Part shown: positions 34,116 through 44,851 of the stretch, one piece after another
How positions within the stretch are numbered: the first letter of the stretch is position 1
Layout of the letters: every line of letters starts with the position of its first letter
Source: Luteibacter sp.
Lineage (GTDB): Bacteria; Pseudomonadota; Gammaproteobacteria; Xanthomonadales; Rhodanobacteraceae
Length of the DNA: 64,000 nt
Assembly: GCF_009912395.1 (NCBI RefSeq)
Contig: NZ_WNDO01000015.1
Span: 1 to 64,000 of the forward strand
Direction: 5' to 3'
Notes under the pieces: generated by a model
Told to the model about the DNA's origin: nothing
Databases searched by the model: none
Seen by the model: the letters and a program-made list of their open reading frames with translations, nothing else
Position numbers and translations under genes: made by a program

Positions 34116-35231
34116 TCAACCGAGGAAGGTTTCGGCCTTCACGTACGGCAGGTTGTGCGCCTGAGCGACCGGCTCGCAGGTGACCTGGCCTTCGCAGACG
34201 TTCAGACCGTTGCGCAGGTGGCCGTCATGGGCCAGGGCCTTCTTCCAGCCCTGGTTCGCCAGGGCAAGGGTGTACGGCAGGGTGACGTTGTTCAGTGCGA
34301 ACGTGGACGTGCGGGCCACGGCGCCCGGCATGTTGGCCACGCAGTAGTGCACCACGCCGTCGACGACGTAGGTCGGGTCGGCATGAGTGGTGGCGTGCGA
34401 GGTTTCCACGCAACCGCCCTGGTCGATGGCGACGTCGACGATGACCGAACCCGGCTTCATGGTGCGGACCATGTCATGGGTGACGAGCTTCGGCGCGGCG
34501 GCGCCCGGCACCAGCACGGTGCCGATCAGGAGGTCGGCGCGACGCACCAGTTCTTCGATGGCCGAGCGGGTCGAGAACACGGTGGAGATCGAGGTGCCGA
34601 ACTGCGTGGCGAGGCGCTTGAGCGCGTCGGCCGAGCGGTCGACGACCGTGACCTTGGCGCCCATGCCTACGGCGATGGTCGCCGCGTGGGTGCCGGACAC
34701 GCCACCACCCAGGATCACGACCTCGGCGGCCGGCACGCCCGGGACGCCGCCCAGCAGCACGCCACGGCCACCCTGGGCCTTCTCGAGCGAATGCGCACCC
34801 ACCTGCGGAGCAAGGCGACCGGCGACCTCGGACATCGGGGTCAGCAGCGGCAGCGAGCCGTTCGGCGAGGTGACGGTTTCGTAAGCGATGCAGACGGCGC
34901 CCGAGTCGATCAGGTCCTTGGTCTGCTCCAGGTCCGGAGCGAGGTGCAGGTAGGTAAAGAGGATCTGGCCCTTGCGCAGCTTCTTGCGCTCGACGGCCAG
35001 CGGCTCCTTCACCTTGACGATCATGTCGGCGTCGGCGAAGACCTGGTCGGCGGACTCGACGATGGTGGCGCCGGCGGCCTTGTAGTCTTCATCGGTGATG
35101 CCCGCGCCGATGCCGGCGTTGGCCTGCACCAGCACCTGGTGGCCGTGGTGCACGAGTTCCTGCACGGAGGAGGGGATGAGGCCCACGCGGTACTCGTGGT
35201 TCTTGATTTCTTTCGGCACACCGATGCGCAT
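34116..35231 (-). CDS. ald: Alanine dehydrogenase
   Basis: 371 residues, full length. It catalyses reversible oxidative deamination of L-alanine to pyruvate with NAD. Family features are the N-terminal MRIGVPKEIKNHEYRVGL, the substrate-site KVKEPL and YLHLAPD (catalytic Lys and His), the NAD motif ILGGGVSGTHAA, and VDVAIDQGGCVETS. It is divergent from an Lrp/AsnC regulator with a 153-base gap, as commonly seen for ald and its alanine-responsive regulator. Confidence 0.97.
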   Translation of the reverse strand: MRIGVPKEIKNHEYRVGLIPSSVQELVHHGHQVLVQANAGIGAGITDEDYKAAGATIVESADQVFADADMIVKVKEPLAVERKKLRKGQILFTYLHLAPDLEQTKDLIDSGAVCIAYETVTSPNGSLPLLTPMSEVAGRLAPQVGAHSLEKAQGGRGVLLGGVPGVPAAEVVILGGGVSGTHAATIAVGMGAKVTVVDRSADALKRLATQFGTSISTVFSTRSAIEELVRRADLLIGTVLVPGAAAPKLVTHDMVRTMKPGSVIVDVAIDQGGCVETSHATTHADPTYVVDGVVHYCVANMPGAVARTSTFALNNVTLPYTLALANQGWKKALAHDGHLRNGLNVCEGQVTCEPVAQAHNLPYVKAETFLG

Positions 35232-35384
35232 TGCCTGAATCTCTCTGCTGGGTTGGACTGCCCCGGCGAAGGGGGCTGGCGGCGAAGTATGATTGAAGCA
35301 TCGTGCAATAGGTCGCCGATTTGCCGATGGTTTATGATGCATCTTCGAATTCCTGGCGAAAAAATCCCCGGTTGCTGAAATTTC

Positions 35385-35858
35385 ATGCCAAGCCACGATC
35401 CAATCCTCGATGACCGCGACAGGGCGATCCTCCGGCTGCTCCAGGAGGACGGTCGGCTCACCAACCTGGAGCTGGCAGCGCAGATCAACCTGTCGCCGTC
35501 GGCCTGCCTGCGTCGGGTGAAGCTGCTGGAAGACCGCGGGCTCATCGCGCGCTACGTGATGTTGGTCGACGAGAAGAAGGCGGGCCTTCCTGGCACGGCG
35601 TTCGTGCTGGTCACCCTCGACCAGCAGGGTCGGGCGGCGCTGGATGCCTTCGAGTCGGCCATCCAGGAACATCCGGAGGTGGCCGAGTGCTGCCTGCTCG
35701 CGGGCGCGGCGGACTACATGGTCCGCGTGGTCTACGCCGACGCAGCGGACTTCGAGCGCATCCACACCGAGATCCTCACCCAGTTGCCCGGTGTCGTCCG
35801 CGTGCAGTCGACGCTGGCGCTGCGCACGGTGAAGAAGACCACTTCGCTGCCGGTCTGA
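35385..35858 (+). CDS. Lrp/AsnC-family regulator, probable ald regulator
   Basis: 157 residues: an N-terminal HTH (about 8-55: DRDRAILRLLQEDGRLTNLE, LSPSACLRRVKLLEDRGLI) and a C-terminal RAM ligand domain (about 75-150: HPEVAECCLLAGAADYMVRV). Divergent position next to alanine dehydrogenase indicates that it senses alanine or a related amino acid and controls ald. The sensor kinase gene begins six bases after its stop, so the two may be co-transcribed. Confidence 0.93.
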   Translation: MPSHDPILDDRDRAILRLLQEDGRLTNLELAAQINLSPSACLRRVKLLEDRGLIARYVMLVDEKKAGLPGTAFVLVTLDQQGRAALDAFESAIQEHPEVAECCLLAGAADYMVRVVYADAADFERIHTEILTQLPGVVRVQSTLALRTVKKTTSLPV

Positions 35859-35864
35859 TACGGC

Positions 35865-37240
<1,376 letters not shown>

Positions 37241-37256
<16 letters not shown>

Positions 37257-39346
37257 AGGCTCGCATACAGCCCTCGGCGGGGGCCAAATTGCGGTGCACC
37301 GACGCCGATACCCGTGCCATCGCGTAGCTCGTAGCCCCGGTCCAGTACGTTGATCACCGCCAATCGCGCGTTCCAGTGATCGTCGAAGTGATGCGACAGG
37401 CTCATGTTGAGCTGCAAGTAACCGGGCATGTGCGCCCCGTTGGGCACCCCCTCGCCGTCGCGCCGCAGGCCGCTTCCGAAGAGATAGTCGGCAGCGAATT
37501 TCCAGTCTGGCGTGAACGCATAGGACACGCCGCCCGACGAGGTTAGTCGCTGTTCGTGATCCAGATGCACCCAATGGGTGGCGATATAGGCCAGATCGTC
37601 CGGCTGGAAATTGTACTGTCCCGAGGTCAGCTGCCTCGCCTTCGTACGTTGCTGGGCAAGGTTGAAGAAGGCCGACCAGGGGCCGCTGTCGTAGTTGACC
37701 GACAGTTCCACGCCACGGATGCGCCCCTTCGCATAATTGAACGGAAGATAGATCAGTGCTGCACCGAACTGGCCTTCGTCCTGGAGATGGCGGGCCTCCC
37801 GGTGATACGCATCCAGGCCCACGGTCAACGCGGGGGTGAAGCGGTGTTGTATGCCGATGTCGTAGTAATCCGAGCGCTCGGCCTTCACCCGACTGTCTTC
37901 GGTGTTGGACAGCTGGTTGGTCGTTCCGTCGTAGAGATGCAGGTTGGCGGGCGCGACCAGTTCCGTCGGCGCGGGCGTGAAGTAACGCGCATAGGCGACA
38001 TGCGTGGTCGTGTCGTCGTCGATGCGATACGACAACGAGGCGCGTGGGCTGACCTGGCCCTCGTCGAGGTAGGCCTTGTTTCGGTCCGCGCGCGCACCGA
38101 GATTGATCGTGAGGTGTTCCGTGGGCGTCCAGGAATCCTGCACGTAGACCGTGTACTGGTGACCGATGATGTGCTGATGGTCGTCGACCCGGATAGGCAC
38201 ATCGGAGCGCTGCCGACCGTCCGGCCCGGCAGGGAACACCAGCGAGTCGTTGCCGCTGGTGGCCTGTTCGCGGTTGAGGTAGATGCCGTAGCCGAGCGTA
38301 TGGGTGTCTCCCAGTGCGGTGGAGAAATCCGCCTGGAATCCGCTGGCCCGGCTGCCCCGGCTCACGCGCGAGGCGAGGCCGTTGAACATCAGGTCGCCGA
38401 TGGTGTCGGGATGAAAATTGACGGCGCTATAGCGCTGGGACAGGGCCAGTTGGTAATCCGTTTCTCCGGCCCTTCCGTGCAGGGCCAGCACGCCGAATCG
38501 CGTCACCTCGCGTTGCCGCTCGTTGAGGTCGCGTGCATCGAAATCGTTACGGCCAAGATAGTCGAACGACGGCCTGGCGTTGGCGTTGTCGGGTATGTCG
38601 AAGCGGTTGTTGGTCACTCCTGCCATGATGTCCAGGTGGACATGCGGCGCGATGGCGTACGACAGTAGGCCGAAGGCGTTGCGCTGGTTGCTGTGATCGT
38701 GGATCGGTTTGCGACTGGAGGTCGGATTCTCGATGCCGACGTCGTTCTGCAGGTAGTTGGCGGAGAAGAAATAGCTCCAGTCGCCCTGGTGTCCATGCAG
38801 CGACAGGTTCGGGTTCCAGGTGCCGAACGATCCGGCGGTTACGCCAGCGCTGCCGCCGTTGTCCAGGTGCTCGCCCGTGCGCGTGGTGATTTCCACGACA
38901 CCGGCCGTGCGGTAGCCGTACTGGGCGGGAAGGGCGCCCGTCAGCAATTGCATGGATTCCACGATATGAGTGTCGAGGTTCTGCCCGAAGCCGCCGATGC
39001 TGGAGGGGATCAGTACGTCGTTCACCCGATACTGGATGTTCGCGTGGTCGCCACGGATATGCAGCTGGCCGTAGGAGTCCTGCACCACGCCGGGCGCACG
39101 GAGCAGCACCTGGTTCACGGGCGTGCTGTCGCCGAGCGGCAACGCTTCGATCGTCGTCCGGTCCAGCGTATAGCTGCTACTACCCAGTTCCGGCGCGTAG
39201 TCGTTGCGGACCGTGCGGCTGGCCGCCACGTGGATCGCCGAAAGGCGGGTGGTCTGGGCGGTCGTGTCGTCGCTCTGCGTGTCGGCCGCATCGACCCGTC
39301 CGGCAAGGCCTATCAGGAGGGCCGCCGCCAAAAGGGACTGCTTCAT
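37241..39346 (-). CDS. TonB-dependent receptor, probably zinc-regulated
   Basis: 701 residues with a signal peptide (LLAAALLIGLAGRVDAA), a plug domain (about 45-165: VNQVLLRAPGVVQDSYGQLH, YRVNDVLIPSSIGGFGQNLD) and a barrel ending GLYASLQRDF. There is no STN domain, so it is a transporter without sigma signalling. Histidine clusters (KPIHDHSNQ, DDHQHIIGHQYT, HHFDDHWNAR) and a near-perfect Zur box 26 bases upstream suggest zinc or zinc-complex uptake (ZnuD-like role). That assignment is inferred; the receptor class is certain. Confidence 0.9.
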
Positions 39347-39372
39347 GGTTCACCATCGTGCTCGGGTGTTAT

Positions 39373-39387
39373 TGTTATAACATAACA
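39373..39387. promoter_or_regulatory. Candidate Zur box
   Basis: TGTTATAACATAACA matches the core of the gammaproteobacterial Zur consensus (TGTTATAWTATAACA) at all but one position and stands out as AT-rich in GC-rich DNA. It lies just upstream of the receptor ATG at 39346, where bound Zur would block transcription under zinc sufficiency. It could also affect the divergent gene at 39541. Confidence 0.6.
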
Positions 39388-39540
39388 AAACAGGCGGTGC
39401 GCCGGCCCGGAAGTCATGGACGGCCAAACGATGACCTTGGCTAAACGTGGCGTTGCCGTTCACGCATCCATGGCGCGGAGAGCGGCACGTTAGACTGGCC
39501 GAGGGGGCGGCTGGTCCCCGGCTTCACGACGAGGCGGCCC

Positions 39541-39969
39541 ATGACATCCCGAACGACGCCACACCGTTCCTTGCTTGCCACGACGATCTTCGACCTGCTC
39601 GATCCGGTGCCTTACGGGGCATTCGTGATGGCGCTCATCTTCGATGCCACCTATGCCTCGACGGCCGAGATCCTCTGGGTGAAGGCGGCGGCCTGGTTGA
39701 TCACCATCGGCCTGTTCTTCGCGGTCGTGCCTCGCCTGATCAACCTTGTGCAGACATGGGGTCCATCCCGCCATGCCGGCAAGCCGGCGTTCTGGCTGAA
39801 CCTGCTGGCGATCGTGGCCGCTATCGTGAACGCCTTCGTGCATAGCCGCGATGCCTACGCCGCGGTTCCCCAGAACGTGTGGTTGTCCGCCATCACGGTG
39901 GGCCTGCTGTTCGCGGCCGCCATCGCGAAGACAGTGCATACCTCGCGCAAGGAGGCTTCGCATGTCTAA
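39541..39969 (+). CDS. DUF2231-like four-helix membrane protein
   Basis: 142 residues with four hydrophobic segments (PYGAFVMALIFDATYAS, AAAWLITIGLFFAVVPRLI, FWLNLLAIVAAIVNAFVHS, AITVGLLFAAAIAKTV), the layout of DUF2231 inner-membrane proteins. Members often sit beside secreted PQQ- or haem-linked dehydrogenases. Here the stop overlaps the start of the sorbosone-dehydrogenase-like lipoprotein by eight bases, so the two are coupled. Exact role unknown; possibly a membrane anchor or electron-transfer partner. Confidence 0.75.
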   Translation: MTSRTTPHRSLLATTIFDLLDPVPYGAFVMALIFDATYASTAEILWVKAAAWLITIGLFFAVVPRLINLVQTWGPSRHAGKPAFWLNLLAIVAAIVNAFVHSRDAYAAVPQNVWLSAITVGLLFAAAIAKTVHTSRKEASHV

Positions 39970-41266
39970 GACTCGCCACATCGCCCTCGCGACCGCGATA
40001 CTTGCAGCCGGTTGCAGTCATCGTGCCTCGATCGATCCGACGGAGCAGATGGGTGCCGATCCGCGGCTTCCGCCTGCGCAGGACTTCCTGCTGCCTCCCA
40101 TGCAGGTGCCCAAAGGCGTAGGCTGGAAGGACGGCGAGGCACCGAAGGTGGCGCAAGGCCTGAAGATCGAGAAGATCGCCTCCGGCCTCATGCACCCCCG
40201 CCAGCTCTACGTACTGCCCAACGGCGATGTGCTGGTCGTGGAATCCAACGGCCCGGGTACCGAAGCGCTCACCACGCCAAAACAATGGATCGGCGGGCTG
40301 GTGAAGTCGAATTCGGGCAAGGGCGGAAAGGGCGGCAACCGGATCACCCTGTTGCGCAAGACGGGCGCGAACGGCCCGTGGGAACAGCATGTCTTCCTCG
40401 AACACCTGGATTCACCCTTCGGTGTCCAGCTGATTGGGGACACCCTGTATGTCGCCAACACCGGCAACATCATGAAGTACCGGTACGTCACCGGCGATAC
40501 GCGTATCACGGACCCGGGCAAGGAGTTCACCGACCTGCCCGATACGGTCAACCATCACTGGACCAAGTCGCTGCTGGCCAGTCCCGATGGCACCAAGCTC
40601 TACGTCGGCGTGGGCTCCAACAGCAACATCGGCGAGAACGGCCTTGAGGTCGAATACCGTCGCGCAGCGGTGCTCGAAGTCGACGTGGCCACCGGCGGGA
40701 GCCGGATCTACGCCTCGGGCCTGCGCAACCCCACGGGCCTGCAATGGGAGCCGAAGACCGGCAAGCTCTGGGCGATCGTTAACGAGCGCGACGAGATCGG
40801 CGCCGATCTCGTGCCCGACTACATGACCGCTGTGCAGGAGGGCGGTTTCTACGGCTGGCCGTACAGCTACTTCGGCCAGCACGAGGATCGTCGTGTGAAG
40901 CCGCAACGCCCCGACCTGGTGGCGAAGGCCATCAAGCCCGACTACGCGTTGACCTCCCATGTCGCCCCGCTGGGTCTGTTCTTTTACCAGGGCGACAACC
41001 TGCCCGAGGCCTATCGCAGCGGCGCCTTCATCGCGGAACACGGCAGCTGGGATCGCTCGCCACTGAGTGGCTACGAGGTGTCCTATGTCGCCTTCCAGGA
41101 TGGCAAGCCGGTAGGGCGCATGCAGCCGGTCGTGACGGGCTTTGTTTCCGCGGACGAAAAGCTCCTGCATGGCGCACCGGTGGGGCTGGCGCAGGATGCG
41201 GACGGGGCGCTGCTGGTGGCCGACGATGTCGGGAATACCGTGTGGCGGGTGACCGGGTCGCGTTGA
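39962..41266 (+). CDS. Sorbosone dehydrogenase-like (PQQ-type) beta-propeller lipoprotein
   Basis: 434 residues with a lipoprotein signal (ALATAILAAGCSH). A six-bladed soluble quinoprotein glucose/sorbosone dehydrogenase fold is indicated by LMHPRQLYVLPNGDVLVVES, HHWTKSLLASPDGTKLYVGV, ASGLRNPTGLQWEPKTGKLW and HGSWDRSPLSGYEV. It should oxidise a sugar or aldose in the periplasm using PQQ. No PQQ biosynthesis gene is in the window. Forms an operon with the DUF2231 gene. Confidence 0.88.
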   Translation: MSKTRHIALATAILAAGCSHRASIDPTEQMGADPRLPPAQDFLLPPMQVPKGVGWKDGEAPKVAQGLKIEKIASGLMHPRQLYVLPNGDVLVVESNGPGTEALTTPKQWIGGLVKSNSGKGGKGGNRITLLRKTGANGPWEQHVFLEHLDSPFGVQLIGDTLYVANTGNIMKYRYVTGDTRITDPGKEFTDLPDTVNHHWTKSLLASPDGTKLYVGVGSNSNIGENGLEVEYRRAAVLEVDVATGGSRIYASGLRNPTGLQWEPKTGKLWAIVNERDEIGADLVPDYMTAVQEGGFYGWPYSYFGQHEDRRVKPQRPDLVAKAIKPDYALTSHVAPLGLFFYQGDNLPEAYRSGAFIAEHGSWDRSPLSGYEVSYVAFQDGKPVGRMQPVVTGFVSADEKLLHGAPVGLAQDADGALLVADDVGNTVWRVTGSR

Positions 41267-41270
41267 CGCG

Positions 41271-41987
41271 TCAGTCGCGACGCAGGGGAATGAGGCGCTC
41301 CAGCAGCTCAGGAAGATCCGTAAACTGCTGTGCGCTTATGGCGTCGCGAAAACCACTCGGGGCTTGCCCATATCCCCACGATGCGAAGATGCAGGGAATC
41401 CCGTAGCCCGCTGCGGCAGTGACATCGACGGCGTTGTCGCCGATCATCACCGCCGGCAGGCAGCCCAGGCCGCCGAGGCGAAGCGTGTGCTCGATATGGC
41501 GCGGGTCCGGCTTGGGGGTACCTGTCGCGTCTCCGCCGCACACCACATCGAAGTAGCCCAGCACATCGAGGCCACCGAGAATGGTAAGGGCGGCTTCCTC
41601 GGCCTTGTTGGTGCAAACGGCCAGTCGCCAGCCTTCCTGCGCAAGGGCGCTCAGGGTGTTGGCGACACCCGGATACAGCCGCGTGCCGGTCAGGGGATCC
41701 AGCCGGTAGTCGTTGACGAAGTGCTGGATGTCCTCGTCGCTGGGCGTGACGCCGCGTAGCCGGCAAGCCCTGCGGGCCAGCATCTCCAGGCCATGCCCCA
41801 GGAAGGCAGCGGCTTCCTTGCAGACCAGCGGCGGTGCGCGAAGGCTGCGCAGAAGGCGATTCACGGCCAGCGTCATGCCCTCGACGGAATCCACCAGTGT
41901 GCCGTCGAGATCGAAGATCGCCACGCGGTCCGTATCGAGGACAAAGGGTTGGGCGATGTCGGGTGAATAGTGGCGGGTCGAGACCAT
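41271..41987 (-). CDS. HAD-family phosphatase, phosphoglycolate phosphatase-like
   Basis: 238 residues. HAD motif I is FDLDGTLVDS (nucleophile Asp), motif II is CTNK, and motifs III/IV are GTPKPDPRHIEH and MIGDNAVDVTAAAGYG. The helical cap of the Gph type lies between. It probably removes phosphate from 2-phosphoglycolate or a related small metabolite; Gph and related subfamilies cannot be separated with certainty by reading. Confidence 0.88.
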   Translation of the reverse strand: MVSTRHYSPDIAQPFVLDTDRVAIFDLDGTLVDSVEGMTLAVNRLLRSLRAPPLVCKEAAAFLGHGLEMLARRACRLRGVTPSDEDIQHFVNDYRLDPLTGTRLYPGVANTLSALAQEGWRLAVCTNKAEEAALTILGGLDVLGYFDVVCGGDATGTPKPDPRHIEHTLRLGGLGCLPAVMIGDNAVDVTAAAGYGIPCIFASWGYGQAPSGFRDAISAQQFTDLPELLERLIPLRRD

Positions 41988-42099
41988 GGGGAATCCTCTA
42001 TGCAGCCTGTGGGGATGACTCCATTGGACGCTTTGCCATATTCATTTTCATTGCCATCATGAAGGGTTTACATTAGGTGCAAGCTAACAAGGGGTTGCC

Positions 42100-43014
42100 A
42101 TGGAATTCCACCACCTGAGGTATTTCATCGCCGCGGCCGAAGAGCTGCATTTCGCCCGGGCGGCCGAACGGCTGGACATCGCGGCGCCGACGCTCACCGT
42201 GCAGATCCAGGAGCTGGAGCGCGACCTGCATGCGCGGCTGTTCGTTCGCTCGCGGAGCGGCGTTTCCCTTACTCCGGCCGGCGAGGCGTTTCTCGAGGAG
42301 GCTCGCTTGACCGTGGCCCAGTTCGAGCGAGCCCGCAGTGTGGGTCAGCGTGCGGGACGTGGCGAAGTGGGGCGAATCGAAATCGGCTACATCGGCTCGG
42401 CGGCCTTCGCTGGCGTGCTGCAATCGCAGGTGCAGCGATTCCGGGACGCGTGGCCCGACGTGGCCATCGTCGCGACGGAACATCCGATGGAGGCGCTTCC
42501 TGACTTGCTGGAAGAGGGCGGCATCGACATCGCCTTCGCACGGCTGCCAATGAGCCTGCCATCGTCGCTTTCCTCGCATGTGCTGTTGCACGACGTTTTC
42601 TGTGCGGCCCTGCCTTCCGCGCACGTGCTGGCCGGTGCGTCGAGTCCCTTGCGCGCCAAAGCGCTGGCTGGCGAAACCTTTCTACTCCCCGAGCAGGCGC
42701 TGGGCACGTACGAAATCGGCCGGCGAGGGCGCTTCACGCCACGTATCGGCGACGCACCGGGCAGCCTGCTGGCCGTATTGGCGCAGGTATCCTTGGGCAC
42801 GGGCGTCGCCATCGTGCCCAGTGTGCTCAAGGACGTGGTAAGCATTCCCGGCGTACGGTTCAAGCCACTGGCTGGCAAGCCGATTCCCTCCGGTGTGGCG
42901 GCGGTGTTCCGCCGTCATGAGCGCTCGGCAGCCGTCGCCCGGTTCGTCGCGCAGTTGCGCGATACGGTGGCCCTGTCGATTGTCTATCCGCACTCCGGAC
43001 GATCGCGTGGTTGA
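42100..43014 (+). CDS. LysR-family regulator, BenM/CatM-like
   Basis: 304 residues. HTH at about 1-60 (EFHHLRYFIAAAEELHFARA, TLTVQIQELERDL), then a periplasmic-binding-type effector domain. No co-directional target adjoins; the HAD gene is divergent. The last 80 residues (AVLAQVSLGTGVAIVPS onward) are strongly similar to an orphan fragment at 54902-55144, so a paralogue once existed there. Confidence 0.93.
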   Translation: MEFHHLRYFIAAAEELHFARAAERLDIAAPTLTVQIQELERDLHARLFVRSRSGVSLTPAGEAFLEEARLTVAQFERARSVGQRAGRGEVGRIEIGYIGSAAFAGVLQSQVQRFRDAWPDVAIVATEHPMEALPDLLEEGGIDIAFARLPMSLPSSLSSHVLLHDVFCAALPSAHVLAGASSPLRAKALAGETFLLPEQALGTYEIGRRGRFTPRIGDAPGSLLAVLAQVSLGTGVAIVPSVLKDVVSIPGVRFKPLAGKPIPSGVAAVFRRHERSAAVARFVAQLRDTVALSIVYPHSGRSRG

Positions 43015-43082
43015 GTCGTTTACGCGTCACAGGCATGCTTGTGCGTCATGAGGGTAGGGGCTGCCCAAGACAGGGAGCGTTT

Positions 43083-43601
43083 ATGAAGTTCGTTTCGAAT
43101 ATGCGGTGTACCTGGGCGATGCTGGCGGGGATGGTCGTTCTCGGTGGATGCCATCATCAGGAGGATCCGGGCGTTGCCGATCCTCCCGTATCGCAAGCGA
43201 TCAAACCACCTGCAGGAAACGCAGGCGCCGGCACCTGGCGCGCGTTCGCAGCACGAGTCGTCCATGATGAAGTGAAGGACGACACTCTCCATCCCTTCAC
43301 CTTCGCAGTGCCGGCAGGTGACGATGCGGATGCGAAAGAGGCCCGGCGAAGTATCGTCATGGCGGTTCGGACGACCCTGGGAAACACCGCGATTCCAGGT
43401 AATCTGCTCGCTTTCACGGGCCCGGATTCCCGGGCGGTGGCAGCCGTGATCGAGGAAAGTTTTCGCGACCTTCCCACGTCGGTCACCAAGGGGGTCACCG
43501 TTCTCTACATTGGCACGTCGGATATGTCCTCGCGCGTTGACAAGGTGATGCGTGACGCGGGTGCGCGCCTGCGTGTGAGGGCTATGGCGACGCCGGAGTG
43601 A
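43083..43601 (+). CDS. Small lipoprotein of unknown function
   Basis: 172 residues from the ATG at 43083 (CAGGGAGCGTTT upstream). Signal with lipobox LAGMVVLGGC, then a low-complexity linker and a compact alpha/beta domain (VVHDEVKDDTLHPFTFAVPA, GVTVLYIGTSDMSSRVDKVM). The C-terminal segment RVDKVMRDAGARLRVRAM resembles small adhesive/pilus-associated lipoproteins but I cannot name a family. It faces the convergent peroxidase gene across a five-base gap. Confidence 0.7.
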   Translation: MKFVSNMRCTWAMLAGMVVLGGCHHQEDPGVADPPVSQAIKPPAGNAGAGTWRAFAARVVHDEVKDDTLHPFTFAVPAGDDADAKEARRSIVMAVRTTLGNTAIPGNLLAFTGPDSRAVAAVIEESFRDLPTSVTKGVTVLYIGTSDMSSRVDKVMRDAGARLRVRAMATPE

Positions 43602-43606
43602 TCTGC

Positions 43607-44683
43607 CTATCGCTCGACGGAAACCATCTCGTGATCGTCGATGGACAAGGCGCGTAAGAACGCGATCAGCGCGGCACGCTCGGATACGGTAAGCGACAAC
43701 GCCTTGCCCGCCGCGAGGCTCCGCCAATACACCTCCTGGTCCACGGCGTCTTCGAGTGTCGGGATCGATCCGTCATGCATATACGGTGCGGTTTGCGCCA
43801 CGTAACGCAGCGACGGCGTGCGGAACAGGCCCACGTCGGAAGGCCGGTGCGTCACGGCGAAGCGACCGGTGGCCGCGATATCCGCACGCGATGCGATCAA
43901 CTCGCCCACGCTGGCAGGGTCGGTCGGTTTTGCGGCCAGCTCGCCCGTAAGACGCGGCATACCGTCGACGAGGCGCTCCAATCCAGTGCCGGTGGGATGG
44001 AATGCATCGTCGGAGAATCGGGCCGGGGTGCCCGCGACGGTATGGCATTGCGCGCAACCGGCCTTCCCGGTGAAAAGGCGATAACCCTCGCGCGCCTCAC
44101 GGCCGATAGCCTCTTCGTCGTGATCGTCACGATAGCGATCGAACGGCGCTTTGGGACGGGGAATCGAGCGGATATAGGCGGCGAGCGCCTGCCTTAGCTG
44201 CGCATGCGACGCCCTGACTCCTTCTGGCAGCCCGAAAGCCTGGCGAAAAAGTGGGTAATAGGTAACGGGGTCGAGCCGTGTCGCGATATCCGTCGAGGCA
44301 TCGAGGCCGAGCTCGCGCGTGTGGAATACGGGATCGAGCACGGCTTCTTCGAGCGTCGCACGGCGACCGTCCCAGAAGAAGTGCGTTTGCTCAGGGGGTG
44401 CCAGAAGACTCGGGGCGTTTCGCGTACCCTGTCGCCCGAAAACCCCCGTGGCCACACGACTATGTTGTGCATAGGCATGCTCAGGTTGGTGGCAGGATGC
44501 GCAGCTCGTCTTGCCATCGGCACCAAGTGCGGTATCGAAGAACAGCTTATGCCCTAATTCGGCAGGCGTGATAGTTGGCGTGGCTGCACGCGCCAAGTCG
44601 CGCTGTGTGAAAAGCATCACAAAAAAACAACAGGTGACGATCGCCGCTATGTTTCCCCATAAGGGCTTTCCTTGCCATTTCAT
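43607..44683 (-). CDS. Di-haem cytochrome c peroxidase (CcpA/MauG family)
   Basis: 358 residues with an N-terminal signal/anchor (IAAIVTCCFFVMLF) and two c-type haem sites, CASCH near residue 61 and CAQCH near 210. GHKLFFDTALGADGKTSCAS and NAPSLLAP...HFFWDGR are typical of the peroxidase/MauG family. It reduces hydrogen peroxide in the periplasm, or modifies a partner protein if MauG-like. It is divergent from the large IPT/TIG gene, but no functional link is evident. Confidence 0.92.
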   Translation of the reverse strand: MKWQGKPLWGNIAAIVTCCFFVMLFTQRDLARAATPTITPAELGHKLFFDTALGADGKTSCASCHQPEHAYAQHSRVATGVFGRQGTRNAPSLLAPPEQTHFFWDGRRATLEEAVLDPVFHTRELGLDASTDIATRLDPVTYYPLFRQAFGLPEGVRASHAQLRQALAAYIRSIPRPKAPFDRYRDDHDEEAIGREAREGYRLFTGKAGCAQCHTVAGTPARFSDDAFHPTGTGLERLVDGMPRLTGELAAKPTDPASVGELIASRADIAATGRFAVTHRPSDVGLFRTPSLRYVAQTAPYMHDGSIPTLEDAVDQEVYWRSLAAGKALSLTVSERAALIAFLRALSIDDHEMVSVER

Positions 44684-44851
44684 GCGCTATTCGCCGCTCC
44701 GTGCCGATATGGTGTCATCGGATCGTAAGAAAACATGGCCTTGACAAGTTTTCGCGATCTGCCGCAATACTATCCGCACCAGTGAGTGGCGGTACAGCCG
44801 CGAGAGCATCGGCTCAAGCGTTCCAATGTCGAACGTTACAGGGGAATACCC